The translations under genes were made by a program, and so were the position numbers. DNA of 64,000 nucleotides from Thereva unica (Eukaryota > Arthropoda > Insecta > Diptera > Therevidae): NCBI GenBank assembly GCA_949987705.1, contig OX465281.1, positions 27,202,942 to 27,266,941 of the forward strand. The letters are read 5' to 3'. Of the stretch, positions 23,273 through 35,213 are shown one piece after another. The notes below the pieces were generated by a model that did not search any database, was not told the origin of the DNA, and saw only the letters and a list, made by a program, of their open reading frames with translations. Each line of letters opens with the position of its first letter. Positions within the stretch are counted from its first letter, which is position 1.

Positions 23273-24198
23273 AGATGATTGGCCGTTTCTTTCTTCCTAT
23301 AGAATTTCTTAAAGCTCCAGTTTTGCACGCTATTCCCCCTCACCTATCACATTTAGTCTAGAAAAAAATGTAAGCGTACCACACTTCGTTTACACAATTC
23401 CATGCGTTTTTCAATGATGCATGCCTGTAGCGGGCTGCATTTGTAAAAATAGAATTTTTTTCAGGCGTACCGTGCTTGTTTTATTCTTAGAACGGGCATT
23501 TATTTGTAACCCCTATGTGTTTAGCTTCTCGTTATTATTAATCCTCCAAATATACTACCGCTTGCCTAATTCTTTCAGTGCCTTGCAGGGGGAATTTGCA
23601 ATATGCACTTACACATACGAACCCAAGAGCTAGCCTTAATACTGTTATCAGATAGCCAAACGGATATCAAAGCACTAGACGCAGTTTAGGTGGTCGAAAG
23701 GAGCTCTTTTTCTTGGCTAGGAGATACAGGGTCACTCTTAAGGACTTACCAAGTTACACAAACACTTATAGTAACGAAAAGGTTGAAGAATTGGACAGAC
23801 TATGAACGACAAAGTACAGAGGCCGTTGTGTCTCCAGTGGTCCACGTCCTTCTGGTGGGGCAGTTTCAAGCCAGAAGACTAAAAAAGGCTTGGCCTGACT
23901 ACAACAAGCAAAGATCATGCGGCCGGACTGATAATCTCATACAACAACAACTGTCGTAGGTCTCAAGAGGTACGAGCCAGAACAAACAACTCCGCAGTTG
24001 TCCGGCTCTGTCTAAGATCACACACCAGACAGTATTTGGAAATATTTTCTCATAGTCCTTGAACTCTCCAAGATAAGAAGCACCTGAAGAAAGCTCTTTA
24101 AGACTGCCAAATAAGAGTGGAGTGGCAAATAAGTGAGTTACAATAGCTCCCTTACTTACTTCTAAAATTACTATGCAGTCCTTGCAGGACTTGGGCAT

Positions 24199-24985
24199 CT
24201 AACAAATGCTCACTAAGCAACTATAATCGACGATTGCAAGAGCAAAGTGCTTTCCGCTCGTGCCTTTCCTAGCCAGTTGGTCAGCTTTACAATTTTCCTC
24301 TATATTTCGGACACCGGGCACCCATGAGAGGAGAGACCTGACCTGTTGAGCCAACTCGTTAAGAGATCTGCGACATTCAGAGGCAGTCTCATGTATGGCT
24401 AAAACCTCCGTTTGGTATACACTGCAGTGATCAGGTAGTCGGAAGGAGACTTCAATCCCAAGTTCCGGTGAAAAGACTCCTACTTCCACCGAACCCACGA
24501 GCTTAGAGCCATCAGTAAAGAAGTTTGTGGCACTCTGAAAACTGTGATCTATTTCTCCATTCATGACGTGAACGGATGGGCACTCCGTAGTTCTTCGTGA
24601 AGATAAAAGTGCAAAAGTTGGTTTCCGAAGGGATGTTGACAGAGTTCAGCACCTTCATATATTGCAAGCTAAGTGTTCAGCACGTAGTTTAAAATAGCTT
24701 CACATCGGTTATTGGTGTCCGTGCAGCCCCAGTGTATATGGTGTGCATCACCTCCCATAAGGAGCACCATGGTATCACCCGTGACCACCAGGTGTTGAAA
24801 ATCCATAGGAGGTAGAGGGCCCTTATCCTCATGGGCTGAAAGAGGCCATCCTGAATGTTGACCATAATATCTGCTCTGGGTTTTCCCTTACGTTTGGTAG
24901 AAAAAATATTAAATTTTGGTGTCCTTAAGCTACAAATCCTGTCACCAACGATCCATGGCTCTTGGACTAGGGCAAATTGAAGCAA
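24199..24985 (-). pseudogene. Non-LTR element with endonuclease joined to RNase H
   Basis: From the right, the minus strand encodes ALVQEPWIVGDRICSL, the start of an APE-type endonuclease, and then GGDAHHIHWGCTDTN, the catalytic GDxNAHHxxWG block with a Gly in place of the usual residue. After a short gap, ORF 24,564-24,199 gives FFTDGSKLVGSVEVGVFS, LPDHCSVYQTEVLAIHE and LLSWVPGVRNIEENCKADQLARKG, the RNase H domain. The whole reverse transcriptase is missing between them, so an internal deletion of some 2 kb has fused the two domains. R1/I-type non-LTR elements have this domain order. Confidence 0.75.
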
Positions 24986-25483
24986 AGCGCAGCAGACGCC
25001 GCTTTACAATGATAAAGGTTTATTCTATATCACCATCATTTTGTTGTTTGTTGACCTCGAAGAAAGCTACCACCGCATCTTCATCGCTAGAGAAGTCCTC
25101 GTCGATGTCTGTGCTAAGGAGCTCGAAGTATATGTCGATGCGCCAGCTCCGCTCTGAGGTGCTCCTTCGCTATTGATTTCCATGTCTTCGGCCTCTTCGC
25201 GTGAGGCCTCGGTACAGGCCGCCAGGTTTACCTAGGTCTTCCGTGTCTGCTTTATAGACCTTTAGCGCTATCTTTTGGAAGCCATAGTTCACGGCGTATC
25301 ATTCGCCAGCTGCTCTAGGCACTCTTTATTTAGGAGCAGAACAATCTGCATTGTGTCCCTGATAATCTCCTTCGTTTTTATAACCTTCCGGCTATCGGTT
25401 TTAATCTGGAAGATTGAAGGCTTTGAGCATCGTGAGGCCAAGTACTACAAGAAGTACTCCAATTACTCCATGTAATTGGGCCT

Positions 25484-25557
25484 CGGTAGTCTAGTTGCAA
25501 GGCTTGTTCGAATCCTTTCAAGGTAGTATAGTTGCAAGGCTTGTTCGAATCCTTTTC
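25484..25557 (+). repeat. 37-bp tandem duplication with B-box-like core
   Basis: GGTAGTCTAGTTGCAAGGCT...GTTCGAATCCTTTCAA (25,484-25,520) is repeated at 25,521-25,557 with a few changes. Each copy contains GTTCGAATCC, like a pol III B box. Too short to be a tRNA gene. Confidence 0.6.
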
Positions 25558-25859
25558 CACCTGCATAACTTTCCTTCTTTCCTTTTCCCTCTTTACATAT
25601 CTGATTCCTCTTGTCATAGCCTTCCCTAGTCCTTTCCCACTCCACCAAGCGCATGTCATCGGTTGGTTGATGAGATTCAACTCGTTTCAGGAGGCACAAC
25701 ACTCCAGCGAGCTGTTCTCGATGTTCCGATGTCAGAACCGCGATAGTAATGGTTGGGAGCAGGTGGAATAAAATATCGCGACTAGGTTGTGGCAATTCCT
25801 TCCTTCCTAGAGCTGCTGTTCGTCATTGCACGCTAGAAATAAAATAGATTGTCAACAGT

Positions 25860-28480
25860 ATAAAAAGTGCTTTTCCTGAGCCTCTAATCTTCCACCCAAA
25901 ATAAAACGGCATTAAACGTAGTCCAAATTTTCCAAAAACAACAAAAAACTGCAAGATTTCAACTGCCATATTCTGGGGTGGCCTTCAAGAACTACGTTGG
26001 CGTGGTTAGATACCACCAGCAATATCATACTCTTTCAAAAAAACAACTTTCAACCAACAAATTCTATAAAAGCATCCAAGAGCAGAATCAAAGCTTAAGC
26101 TTTCTTAAGACTTCAAGAAAAAAGATCAAAATCCAGATTAGTCCCGAAAGACTAAAGATTCCCAAAAAACATTCATCAAAAACCAACATTGCAGCTCCAA
26201 AAAAAACACAAGAGAAATGCGTCGTTGAAGATGGTCCAAAATGCCACATTTAGATTAACGATTACGTTACACACAATTTTTTCGTTTTCTGTGCTCGGCG
26301 ATCATTGAGACCTGTCAATCGTGAATGTAGTTCATCAACATCGAGAAGAAGACACATTCTATCTCTATACAGCAAAAAACAGGATTGAAATCGAACAAGA
26401 ATAAAGAAAATCGTTTTCTAAGAGAATCCCTAAAATGTACATAATAAATCTCCAAAACTTAATCCAATTCCCGTTTTTTTTTTTAAATTTTCGTTTATTT
26501 TATTTTTTGTTAACTTTTATCCAGCAGAAAAAATAAATAAATAAATAAATTGCAAAGAAAAATACCAATGAATGAAGAAAATGTTTCGCCCATCTTAAAG
26601 GCATCAAATTTAAAGGAGAATCGATAAATTTTAAATTCCCAATCCCTGTCTGTCAAAGGGAGAAGAAAATCTTAATGCCATGAAATCCCTACAAAAATCC
26701 ACTGATAGAAGCCACTCAATATTGTCAAAGGCACTCTCAAGAAAAAGGACTGAAATCTGCCTCTGTCCCTCGCCCCCCCCCCCCCCCCCCAGTGTGTCCC
26801 TCGTCGCATCATTCTGGCAGCACCAGCAGCAGCAGCAACAACAACAAAAAATACACACATTTACAGCTATAACTAAAGCCTTCGCCATCAATAATTCCAA
26901 ATCTCAAAATAAATAGCGTGTAAATCCCAGCAAAAACACTTCTTTCAGAGCCTTTCTGCCACCCCCGCACCACTCCGCCGCCACCCCCACCCCACTCCAC
27001 GGCCACCCCCCGAAAAAAATAAAGGGACTCAATGAAAATTCTTCCGTTTGAGGACATACTTGTATCCCGCCCACGGTGCCATCTCTGCGACTAGCTAGCT
27101 GACTGACATTTCAGTCGACATCCCCCCACCCGCGTCGGCGCCTGTCCCGTGGGGCGGGGAGGAGACACTTGAAATGTCATCAGCGCTCAAAGCAACTTCC
27201 CGAAAGTCAAATAAATCGCACGTCTCATCGATAAAGCAGCGCAAATTGATTATACAAGGACTCCGCAGTAAAGACATCGAAAATTCTCGACCCACCTCCA
27301 CTGCGCTCCGTCGTCGACATCGTCCAGAACCCACCCACCCGTCCGGATCAAGAAGACAGTCGAGTCCTTTTTTACCCCCATTTCAGTAAAGACAGCGTTA
27401 AGCTACAGGAGCTACTACTACGTAAGTAAGAGTTAACCAACCCCCTCCCCTCCACCAGCACTCGCTAAGTCACCAAGAGGGTGGGCGGGGGCGGACTGGC
27501 GGAGCACTTTAAATGCAGAGCACAGAGCACCGAGCCCGTGTTGATGTCACCAAACAACAATTTAATTTGATCCTTCCTGGGGTGCCTTCGCTCACCTGCA
27601 GCTGCCTGGAAGGCGCAGGGATAATCTACTCGACGAGGATTTTGTGATTGTCCTGTTCCTGTTAAAAAATGAAATCCACTCAGCACGTCCTTGATAATTT
27701 TCTTTTCACTTGCACCCCGAACTGACAGAAATTTGTCAACTCTGCGGCAGGAGTGGCAGGACGTATATATCCCGGGTAGCACACCGGCAGCGATGGGATC
27801 AATCCCACAGGATCGACTTCCGAGGTCACTTGCCTCTCCGCCCTCGCGCGCCCCTCGAAAAAAGACCCTCCATCCACACAAATGGGGAAAGCGGCGACGA
27901 CTATGACATGCAGCTGCCACCTTGAGATGTGCCTTTTACATTTCAAAAATAAGGAAGAGGCCCTGGCACATCCTTCCATCCTTCATCCACAACCCCGAGG
28001 TACACGTGCCCTATCAATTTCATGAGCATCACCAGGGGTGAGTCGGTGATGTATTGGGCGACAGGTAAAAGGGAGAGTGAACGGGAATTTGTTGGTATGG
28101 CGACATGTTTCCATTTATTTAGTGCCTCCAGGTCCAGAGGTAGATTTCACCCCGGCGGAACTCGATTTTTCATTTTTCACACTGTGCTCTATCATATCTC
28201 CTACGGTTCGGCCGAGCCTGCCGAAATGCCGCCGCCGTTGTGCCCCCATCCCTCGACGAGTATCATGTGCCGTCAATTTTTTTTTAATATTCCACACCGG
28301 CATCTTATTGTATCGCTATCGTCAGGGTGAGAGGAGCACATCCTCATTCCACGTCAGCACCCTATTTTGCTCCGCTTTTTTTCAATTTAAAAACCTAACA
28401 AGACGTGTTTATGCCAAAATATTGCTCTTCTATATTCGATATTGATGAGGGAGGGGGTGCGGCGGAGCGAAGTCGTGTTT
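25860..28480. other. Unique-looking DNA, low-complexity tracts
   Basis: It contains an AAAT microsatellite (26,533-26,550), a C-run of about 18 at 26,773-26,790 and CAG/CAA repeats (26,822-26,848). The 27,100-27,450 part is GC-richer with an acceptor-like TTTCAG at 27,387 and donor-like GTAAGTAAG at 27,421. It might hold an exon or 5' UTR, but no domain is visible. Several overlapping ORFs are not supported. Confidence 0.35.
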
Positions 28481-28595
28481 GGGCTTTATCTCAAGTAACG
28501 AACCAAATTTAGGCATGGCAGAGCAAATTGAGACAAGTTAACATTAGTAATAAAGAATTTCTGCTACTTCTTAAGACGTCGAGCAATTTGAAACA

Positions 28596-28652
28596 GTCGA
28601 TCCAATTACAATTGATCCAATCGAGTCAATCGATCCAATTACAATTGATCAG
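28596..28652 (+). repeat. Short tandem repeat of CGATCCAATTACAATTGATC
   Basis: The 20-bp unit occurs at about 28,599 and 28,630 with an intervening CAATCGAGT. It is itself partly palindromic (CAATTACAATTG). It lies just left of a MITE and may be unrelated to it. Confidence 0.6.
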
Positions 28653-28699
28653 TCCCGTCTCCACAAAGGAAAGAGTGACATACTTAGTAGCTTTTCATA

Positions 28700-28921
28700 G
28701 GCCCCATTGCTGAAAGTCAAGACGTGTGATGTGACGAGTCGATTGGTTTGAAGAAAGTGACGTTTCAGTCTAATTACGACTTTCAGGACCGGGGCCATAT
28801 AAACCCAACTTAGCACTTCCACTCTGCGGCCCCTATGGCGTCGTAATTTGAGTGGAACGCCACTTTCTTCGATTTAAACGACTTCTCACGTCACACGACT
28901 CGACTTTTAGCATATGCGCTA
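28700..28921. mobile_element. MITE family member, copy 1
   Basis: Inverted arms of about 65 bp: left GGCCCCATTGCTGAAAGTCA...GAAGAAAGTGACGTTTC, right GGAACGCCACTTTCTTC...ACTCGACTTTTAGCATATG. The centre repeats the terminal motif in miniature (TTTCAGGACCGGGGCC ... GCGGCCCCTATGG). A homologous copy lies at 31,452-31,665. No ORF. Confidence 0.75.
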
Positions 28922-29479
28922 TAGACATAGGTTGAGGTAGTAACAGATTAACAGATTTTTTATATGAAAAAAACAAGCTTTGGAAACACTCTTTGCAATA
29001 CCAGTCAGTCGTGTGGTTCAGGTCATAGTGTCTAGTAGAAAATTAAGTTTGAAGGATAGAAGAAGATAGGGGTCTTGAAATTGCTTCACCAGATGTCTAT
29101 GAACCTTACTTTTAAATTACAGAATGACGCACGAATTCAGAAATACTGATTGTGTAAGATTGTTTCATTCATAGTTAATACTAGTTCCACTTTGAAATCA
29201 CGAGATGCGCGAAAACGGGGACTACAGGGCCTATATGTAAGCCGAGCGGGTTAGTCTTGCTCTGCAGGGGGTTTCATGTGAATAGAACTGTTGTAATGAT
29301 AATAACTAACATTTTGTCAAAGTAGTCGTGACGACCAACCACAGCGCTACCTGTTCACTGGTTCAAATCTTGTTTAAATAATATTAGGAAGTGGTAGTCT
29401 GAATATGTAGTGCTGCACGTGGTCTTCACACAGGCCAGATAGATCAGGAAGTTCAAAACAGAATATTCGATCCGTCATC

Positions 29480-30020
29480 CAGCTCGTAAGTTCATGCAAG
29501 AAACAACGAAATTTAACTAATCTCGCACAGGTGGCGCTCACTTACACCCAAAACCACATCCATATCCAAGTCCACAACCGATGAAGTCATCAGCTCCGTA
29601 GCGGTATAGCTATACTACTTATAGGATTCGTACTCCCATCCAAGCGGCATCACTCAAGATAACAAAAAGTACTATACGCTCTTGGATAACTTGAACGCTG
29701 ACATCCGCACAGAGGTCCGAGATTTCATCCACAACACCCGCATGTAACAGGAAAATATGAGTTTAAGAAGAACATCCTTTTAGCATATCAAGAGGCTAAG
29801 TAAAGACGAATGCAAAAACTTTTAAGAGCAGTGTGGAGTGCAGGGGAAGGGGGCAACTGACTAACAAAGACCTTGGAAGGTGGTGGCACCCGATTTTTCA
29901 CTGCTACTAAAACCCGAGAGGAATCACTGCAGACGAACACTTAGCAGCTCTGTCACCAATCTCCCCCGACCTCATCCTCATCTAGACAATCAAATGATAT
30001 TTTCCAAAGCTTTCAATTGG
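29480..30020 (+). pseudogene. Ty3/gypsy-like gag fragment
   Basis: The plus strand at 29,674-29,748 reads YTLLDNLNADIRTEVRDFI, then across frame breaks ENMSL, KRLSKDECKNF and EQCGVQ. Gypsy/Mag-type capsids have the order (D/E)VxDII...PxxxKYExLKxxIL.xYQES...RLLxxCELGDxxPSxLL, and the pieces fall in this order. Several stops and frameshifts. No protease, RT or LTR is recognised nearby, so this is a relic. Confidence 0.5.
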
Positions 30021-30580
30021 CCGCATATCCGATCATATGGTTGGTGAACTGCGGCTCTAGAGGAAACCCAACGCGGTTATACTGGATTGCTCAGACTGGG
30101 AAGAACTCTTCCTTCCAAGGGGGTCACTAGTTTAGACGAATCAAAGATGAAACATGGTACAAAAACTGGTGACGCAGGTCCCGACTCCAAAGTGTCATTA
30201 CCAATGATTAGGTGACCATCTGTTTTCTAAACATAAAGACATGTCCTTGAGACTTGCCCTAGGATCAACGTTAAGAAAGCTTTGAGAGGCGCCAACATTA
30301 GAATCAGTTCGAAATAGTAAAGCTGCCATCAAGGCACTGTAAGTGTGGAAGTTTCTTTCCAAATAAATGCAGAGTGCTATGACGTACTCCGAAGTCTGAA
30401 TGGAAAAATAAATTCTAACGTTGCTAGGTCCCCGGACAGCCCCGACAATAAGGCTGGAGATACGCTCCCGAGGAAGTGGTTTGTGATATTGGTTCAAGGC
30501 CCAAAATCCTTCTGTGCCACGCTCCCAATGCAGGCATGAAAATAATCGATCATTCTAAATGCTAGTGTCGTTTTTCCAAA

Positions 30581-30685
30581 CGGTCCCCGAACTAAGTACT
30601 AACCCCGTCCAATGCTGCTTGACCTACGCAATCGAACGAGAACCGATCTACTGAGTATGCTAATCACACCCTTTATGGTCACTAA
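30581..30685 (-). repeat. 5S rRNA-derived repeat, copy B
   Basis: CGGTCCCCGAACTAAGTACTAACC, CAATGCTGCTTGACC and GAACGAGAACCGATC follow the reverse complement of 5S rRNA. It shares TTTCCAAACG on the left and TTACCTGTTTTCTTTG on the right with the other copies. Confidence 0.7.
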
Positions 30686-30889
30686 GACAATTACCTGTTT
30701 TCTTTGTCCACTTTTGTTCCATTTAGTCGGGAAAAGTTTCAGGTTTCATGCTAAGTGCGGGCAAGTCTTACCGTGGCTGTTTCTGGTGACATGCAGGAGT
30801 TGTCATCCTGTGCGTGCTTGTTGCAGGCTAAGAACGAGTAAATTTTATTTTTACTCGGGACTGAACCAAACCTGTTGGTAATCGGTCCG

Positions 30890-31125
30890 AGGTCTTAGAC
30901 AGGTTAAAGAACTTAGAGGCACTATCACTCTAAACAGGGCGAGCCTTAGGCTGTTGTTGCGATATTTGGCTGACCACGTGGGACTGCTGTATCACCCACG
31001 CAACCTGACTGCCTCAGGGGACAAAATGCTGAAAAGGTGCGAGAGTTCTACCAATGTTCTCTGGGAATGTCCTGCTTTAATCTAGTTTAGAAAAGTAATG
31101 TTTATCAAAGAGCTTCTGAGTCTAG
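30890..31125 (+). pseudogene. C-terminal tail of a non-LTR RT/RNase H protein
   Basis: The plus strand reads TITLNRASLRLLLRYLADHVGLLYHPRNL, then KRCESSTNVLWECPAL. The pattern CxxCxExxxHxLxxCPAL ending the pol protein of R1/I-type elements is recognisable as CESSxNVLWECPAL with one Cys lost. Immediately preceded by other TE debris and the 5S-like repeat, and terminated by a stop after PALI. Confidence 0.5.
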
Positions 31126-31451
31126 TTTTCTTCAACTAAAAACTTTCTTGTCTTCTTCCCAAAGGCCGACGGTCTTTCACATTGGTGGGCCATGCACACG
31201 ATAGGCCCAAGTTGGCCACGGAGTTTACCATATGGGTAGCTCCCTTGTTATTATGTGAGTATGACGATTGACCATGATAGGACTCTAGAACGGTTCCTTG
31301 AGTACGGCCTTTTGCAGCCGTTATCGTAACCGATTCATCATTGATATCAGCAGTTATCAATCTGCTTTTGAAAAGCGAGATGGTTCTCCTCGTAGTGGGT
31401 GGCGCAATGCCCTTTTTTTGATACGGGTTGGTTGATCACATCGAAAGTAAT

Positions 31452-31665
31452 GGCACCTGTGATGAAAGTCGAGTCGTCGCGAACCGACAAATCGCTTGAG
31501 TTGAAGAGAGTGACGTTTCAATCGACTCACAACTTTCAGTACAAGGGTCTAAACTCAATTTAGCATTTCCGCTCTAGGCCCCTGTGTTAATTCGACTGAA
31601 ACGTCATTTTTTTCAACTCAAACGACTTGTCGTGTCGTGACGACTCGATTTTCAGCACAGGGGCC
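31452..31665. mobile_element. MITE family member, copy 2
   Basis: It begins GGCACCTGTGATGAAAGTCG and ends CGATTTTCAGCACAGGGGCC, with arms of about 70 bp including GAGTTGAAGAGAGTGACGTTTC and its mirror GAAACGTCATTTTTTTCAACTC. The centre contains TTTCAGTACAAGGGTC and AGGCCCCTGTG as in copy 1. A target duplication is not certain. Confidence 0.8.
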
Positions 31666-31699
31666 AATATTTCACCCTCAATATCTGCGAAGGCGCATA

Positions 31700-34670
31700 A
31701 AAATATTTCCTTGGTCCGCCGGGGCCTTTCGATATCTCTAACCAGCGCCTGGATGGCAGTCTATAGATCTGCCAGGTAGAAGTAAGATTGGTGTGAAGGC
31801 CTACAAGTTTATTATTATGGATAACAAACGAACGAAATCGAATCTCAACTCCTAGATAGAAGATCTAATTTGTGTGTAATGACACATTCCCTCCTTACAA
31901 AGCACCAAAAAAAAACAAGTGTTCCATAAAATTACAAATAAACTACCACCCATTTTCTGTGGTAAATTTTTTAAAAGTTTCCTTCCAAACAAAATCATTT
32001 ACAAATTAGACAATTAAACTTACTTATAGTGAAGCTAATAAAAAACCATCCTCAAAGGTAACCTCCCGGGATAAAAATAGCCCCAAAAACACAAAAACAG
32101 CAGCTAACCAGAAGAAGAAGAAAAAAACCAAAGGCCCACCAACCACACAACACAGGAAAAAAACCACGACGACGATGTCCATAGTATTAAAACCCAACAA
32201 AGTCATTAGGGGCTAATAGTAAAGGATCCATTACTTATACTGCCACTAAAGAGGACCTATACAACCCATTTATGTACGGCACGTTCAATAGAGCCAATAA
32301 TTTCATGATAATTAGAGGGTAGACGAGGCAAGGCATTAACTGTCGGTTGAATAGGATAAAGAGCAGCGATTTATCCAAGGATGACACACAACCAGATACG
32401 CTTAAATAAATTCTACTCCTACTAAAAGCTAATTGCCAGCATGTTAATGAACCAGAGCCGAGCGCTGGGCCTGGCCGGGGGGACGAACGAGACTTCGTGC
32501 CCCCCACCATTATCACAAAGATTCCAGCTTTGGTACACACAAACATCCTCGTCAATCATGGGAAATCTTCTTAAAGCCAAAAGCATACTATAATCCAGCC
32601 AGCACATACACCCGCAAAACCACACCCACACGAGAGAGCCTTGAAGACCATAAACATTGCCGAGGCAAGTCGATGGGATTTTGGTGCCTTGTGTTCCTTG
32701 TGTTCCCATTCACAGTGAAAGAGCGACGAGAATCCTTAAAGGCGAGCTCCACGCTTAATACAGGGGATCATCTTCTAGCCGGTCCTCCCCACCACCACCC
32801 AAGTAACTACCCGCCCGGTAATGGATAAGACACATTCGAGTCACATTACTAAGTCATCTCATGATTAAATTAAGAAGAAATCCCCCTCCCTCGTTGCACG
32901 TCAAACTGTGGAACGAAGGGAGGGGGTTGGTCGTACACTCTCTCTCTCCTTGACAGACCGATGGGGGGCATACCGCCCCGATTTACATCCCGTTTTGAGA
33001 AATATTCATAAGGGCGGGGTAGTTAAGCCCGGTTAAACGGAATAAATGGACAGCTAAGAAGGCCATCTCGCCCGCGCCGCCACTGTATTCAAGGATATTC
33101 ACGAGCCACGCCGCTCAATCTCGCTAAAGGCCGGCCGATTTATCTTGTCGGCATTAGAGGGGCCATTTGGAGGGGATAAGCTCGCTTCAAGCAAGACAAA
33201 TAAAAGGGGGAAGGTTGCCGGCGCGGAATACAGTAATCTACCCACCCCCACTCCACCCCCACCCAAACCTAGAGGTCCAAACAATACGGGAGGAAATTCC
33301 TGCGAAAACAAAGACTTCTGTCAGAAAATGCCTTCAGTTTTCGGGGATGAAATCCACACGAAATAAAAAAAGAGCATAACAAGAAAAAAATCATTAACTT
33401 TGGGGGCGGGAATGGGGAGCTTGTGGGTGGGCACATTCGCAACGGAGACCAGCAACTCTAGATTTTGTCTTACTGTGTCCTACCAAAAAAATACCCCCAC
33501 TTTTCAGTCCAACAGCTGAGTAGGGTCTTCCGTGTGTACAGGAGTATTCCTGGATTAGTCCAAGTCCAGATGAGACGGACGAACGGACAGACGGACCAAC
33601 AGTTCGTTCTGCTCATCGCTGTACTACTTCCTTCTTCTGTTGCTGCTGGTCCAACCCCCACTCCCACAGCCCTAGCACATTTTTTCCCTTGGTCGGGCAT
33701 TTTCTGTCAAGTCAAACAAATTGCGAACGCATGCTGGGAATTTTTCCAAGGGTCATGTTCCCGGCATAACGAAATTTTTATGAACGAATCAAAAGAATAT
33801 AAAAAAGACTCGGAATAAAAGAAAGAGAATAACCTTAGCGCGGGTAAAGGGCCGGGGGGGCCTGAGAATACACACTCTCCTTCTTCCCGTCGAATTTTTG
33901 TTTCACCCCCTACAAACCCCCACTCCAACTTCCCCTTAATATATCGTAGAAAATGGGCTAAATTTATATTAGGTGCTAAATTTAGATAAAAGAGTGCGGA
34001 ACCCTTAATTTCATGGATGTTTTAATATTTATTGCGCCCTGGCCCGGGAGAGATTTTTTTTATTTTATTCATTCATTCTCGGCGCGCTCGCTCTATCTCT
34101 CTCGGCGCTTTATTTTTTATTTTTGGGGATAATTTGGCAGTAAAGTGACAGATTTTGAAAAATTATTTTCGGAGATATTTCGGGGAGAATTATATTGTTG
34201 AAATAAAAAAGCGTTAAATGGGAACAAGGGAAAGATATTAGAGAGGCCCTAGCAGAAACGTATTACGGCAACAAAATAATTTATTAATATATATAAAAAA
34301 GGTCTGAACATAATAAATGGAATAAAAGTGTCTGAAGAGTTTGGGCGTAGAGAGAGGGTGTGCCAATATGTTTCGAGACTAGGAAGTTTTGCTTGAAGTT
34401 TGTTCGGTGTAATCAAATCCATACGCTGTGGCACTAAATACATGGTATCTAAAATACTGGCCTCGATAAGGCTTTGTAGAATTGGGGATAAAGTAGATTG
34501 TCAGCTAAGAAGGATTTAGCAACAGTCGCGGATGTCTAGATAACTCAAACATCCTAACTTAAGAAGTGGTGGACACTGCGGCCAACTTAGGCTGTTTCTG
34601 TACCTGCCAAAATAGTTGTGTTCCGGCTACACTGAAATACAAAAACCAAGTAAAAAGGGATCAATGAATA
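31700..34670. other. Unique-looking non-coding DNA
   Basis: The stretch has GC-richer islands (32,440-33,100) with CT repeats at 32,937-32,948 and purine/pyrimidine tracts, and overlapping ORFs on both strands of 60-117 codons without domains. No transposon ends or RNA genes seen. Confidence 0.35.
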
Positions 34671-34698
34671 AAAACACCAAATTTACTATTTCTTTCAC

Positions 34699-34704
34699 TT
34701 TATT
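34699..34704 (-). terminator. Polyadenylation signal AATAAA
   Basis: AATAAA on the minus strand, about 70 nt into exon 4, with cleavage expected 15-25 nt further on. Confidence 0.5.
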
Positions 34705-34859
34705 AAAAATCAACAAACAAACTAAATGAATACACAAAATTACAAAAAAACACACACGTTAAAGGACAGCACTACACAAAAAAACAACAAGAAATTTATA
34801 CCTGAAAATGGAAAGGAGTTATTAAAATACAAATATTAAATATACAAGCACTTACCTGT

Positions 34860-35055
34860 TTAGAAATTGAAAACAATCCAAGTGGCGATGACAAAAACCA
34901 ACCAGAAATCCATTCCAACGAAGACGCAAAAAGCCGTCGGCAAGTCGACACATTCTATAAACAAATAAAAGATTAATAAAAAATACAAAACAGGTCCCAC
35001 AAAAACACTCACCTGTCAACCCCAATGGAATGATCTCAGGCTCCTCCTCGTTCAT
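34860..35055 (-). CDS. 45-residue putative membrane micropeptide (spliced)
   Basis: The coding sequence joins 35,055-35,013 to 34,954-34,860. It starts MNEEEPEIIPLG and, after the splice at codon 15, continues into a hydrophobic segment from about residue 21 to 45 (containing FCVFVG, FWLVFVIATW and IVFNF) that could span a membrane. The acidic N-terminus would sit on one side. There is one Asp inside the hydrophobic part (residue 30) and two Cys (16, 24). The stop lies 4 nt before the exon 3 donor, too close to mark it for nonsense decay. Leaving the 58-nt intron unspliced changes the frame and gives 67 different, less hydrophobic residues, so splicing determines the product. I do not recognise a family. 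Two upstream AUGs precede it. Confidence 0.55.
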
Positions 35056-35143
35056 CCCCCACTAAAACCTGAAAACATAAACTAAAAATAGTAAATAAAC
35101 TAAAAATATGAATAAAATACTTACCAAATACAAGAAACCCCAT
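35052..35143 (-). promoter_or_regulatory. Upstream ORF overlapping the micropeptide start
   Basis: An ATG at 35,143-35,141 (context CAAATGG) opens an 11-codon ORF across the first splice junction. Its TGA (35,054-35,052) overlaps the micropeptide ATG in the tetranucleotide ATGA. Such an arrangement allows termination-reinitiation and could tune translation. Another short upstream ORF starts at 35,183, near the inferred transcript start. This depends on exon 1 being correct. Confidence 0.4.
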
Positions 35144-35213
35144 TTGACGTCTACGAGTCAGAAGGGAACAGCTGATCGGACATCGAACACAGATCAAGTA
35201 CATAAACCCGAAA

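Larger units (their letters stand above)
34680..35190 (-). other. Compact four-exon host gene (transcribed region)
   Basis: Exon 1 runs from about 35,190 to 35,125, exon 2 is 35,068-35,013, exon 3 is 34,954-34,856, and exon 4 runs from 34,771 to about 34,680. The three introns are 56, 58 and 84 nt. Their donors, written exon|intron, are TTTG|GTAAGT, ACAG|GTGAGTG and ACAG|GTAAGTG. Their acceptors are TTTTCAG, TTTATAG and TGTGTAG. A TATATAA box lies at 35,220-35,214, some 30 nt upstream of the inferred start of transcription. AATAAA lies at 34,704-34,699. All parts are on one strand and in working order, which is unlikely by chance. The start and end of the transcript are inferred. Confidence 0.65.

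Noticed and set aside
34852..35055. Unspliced 67-residue reading of the micropeptide locus
   Set aside because: It reads through a 58-nt intron with consensus donor and acceptor and loses the hydrophobic segment; kept only as an intron-retention alternative.
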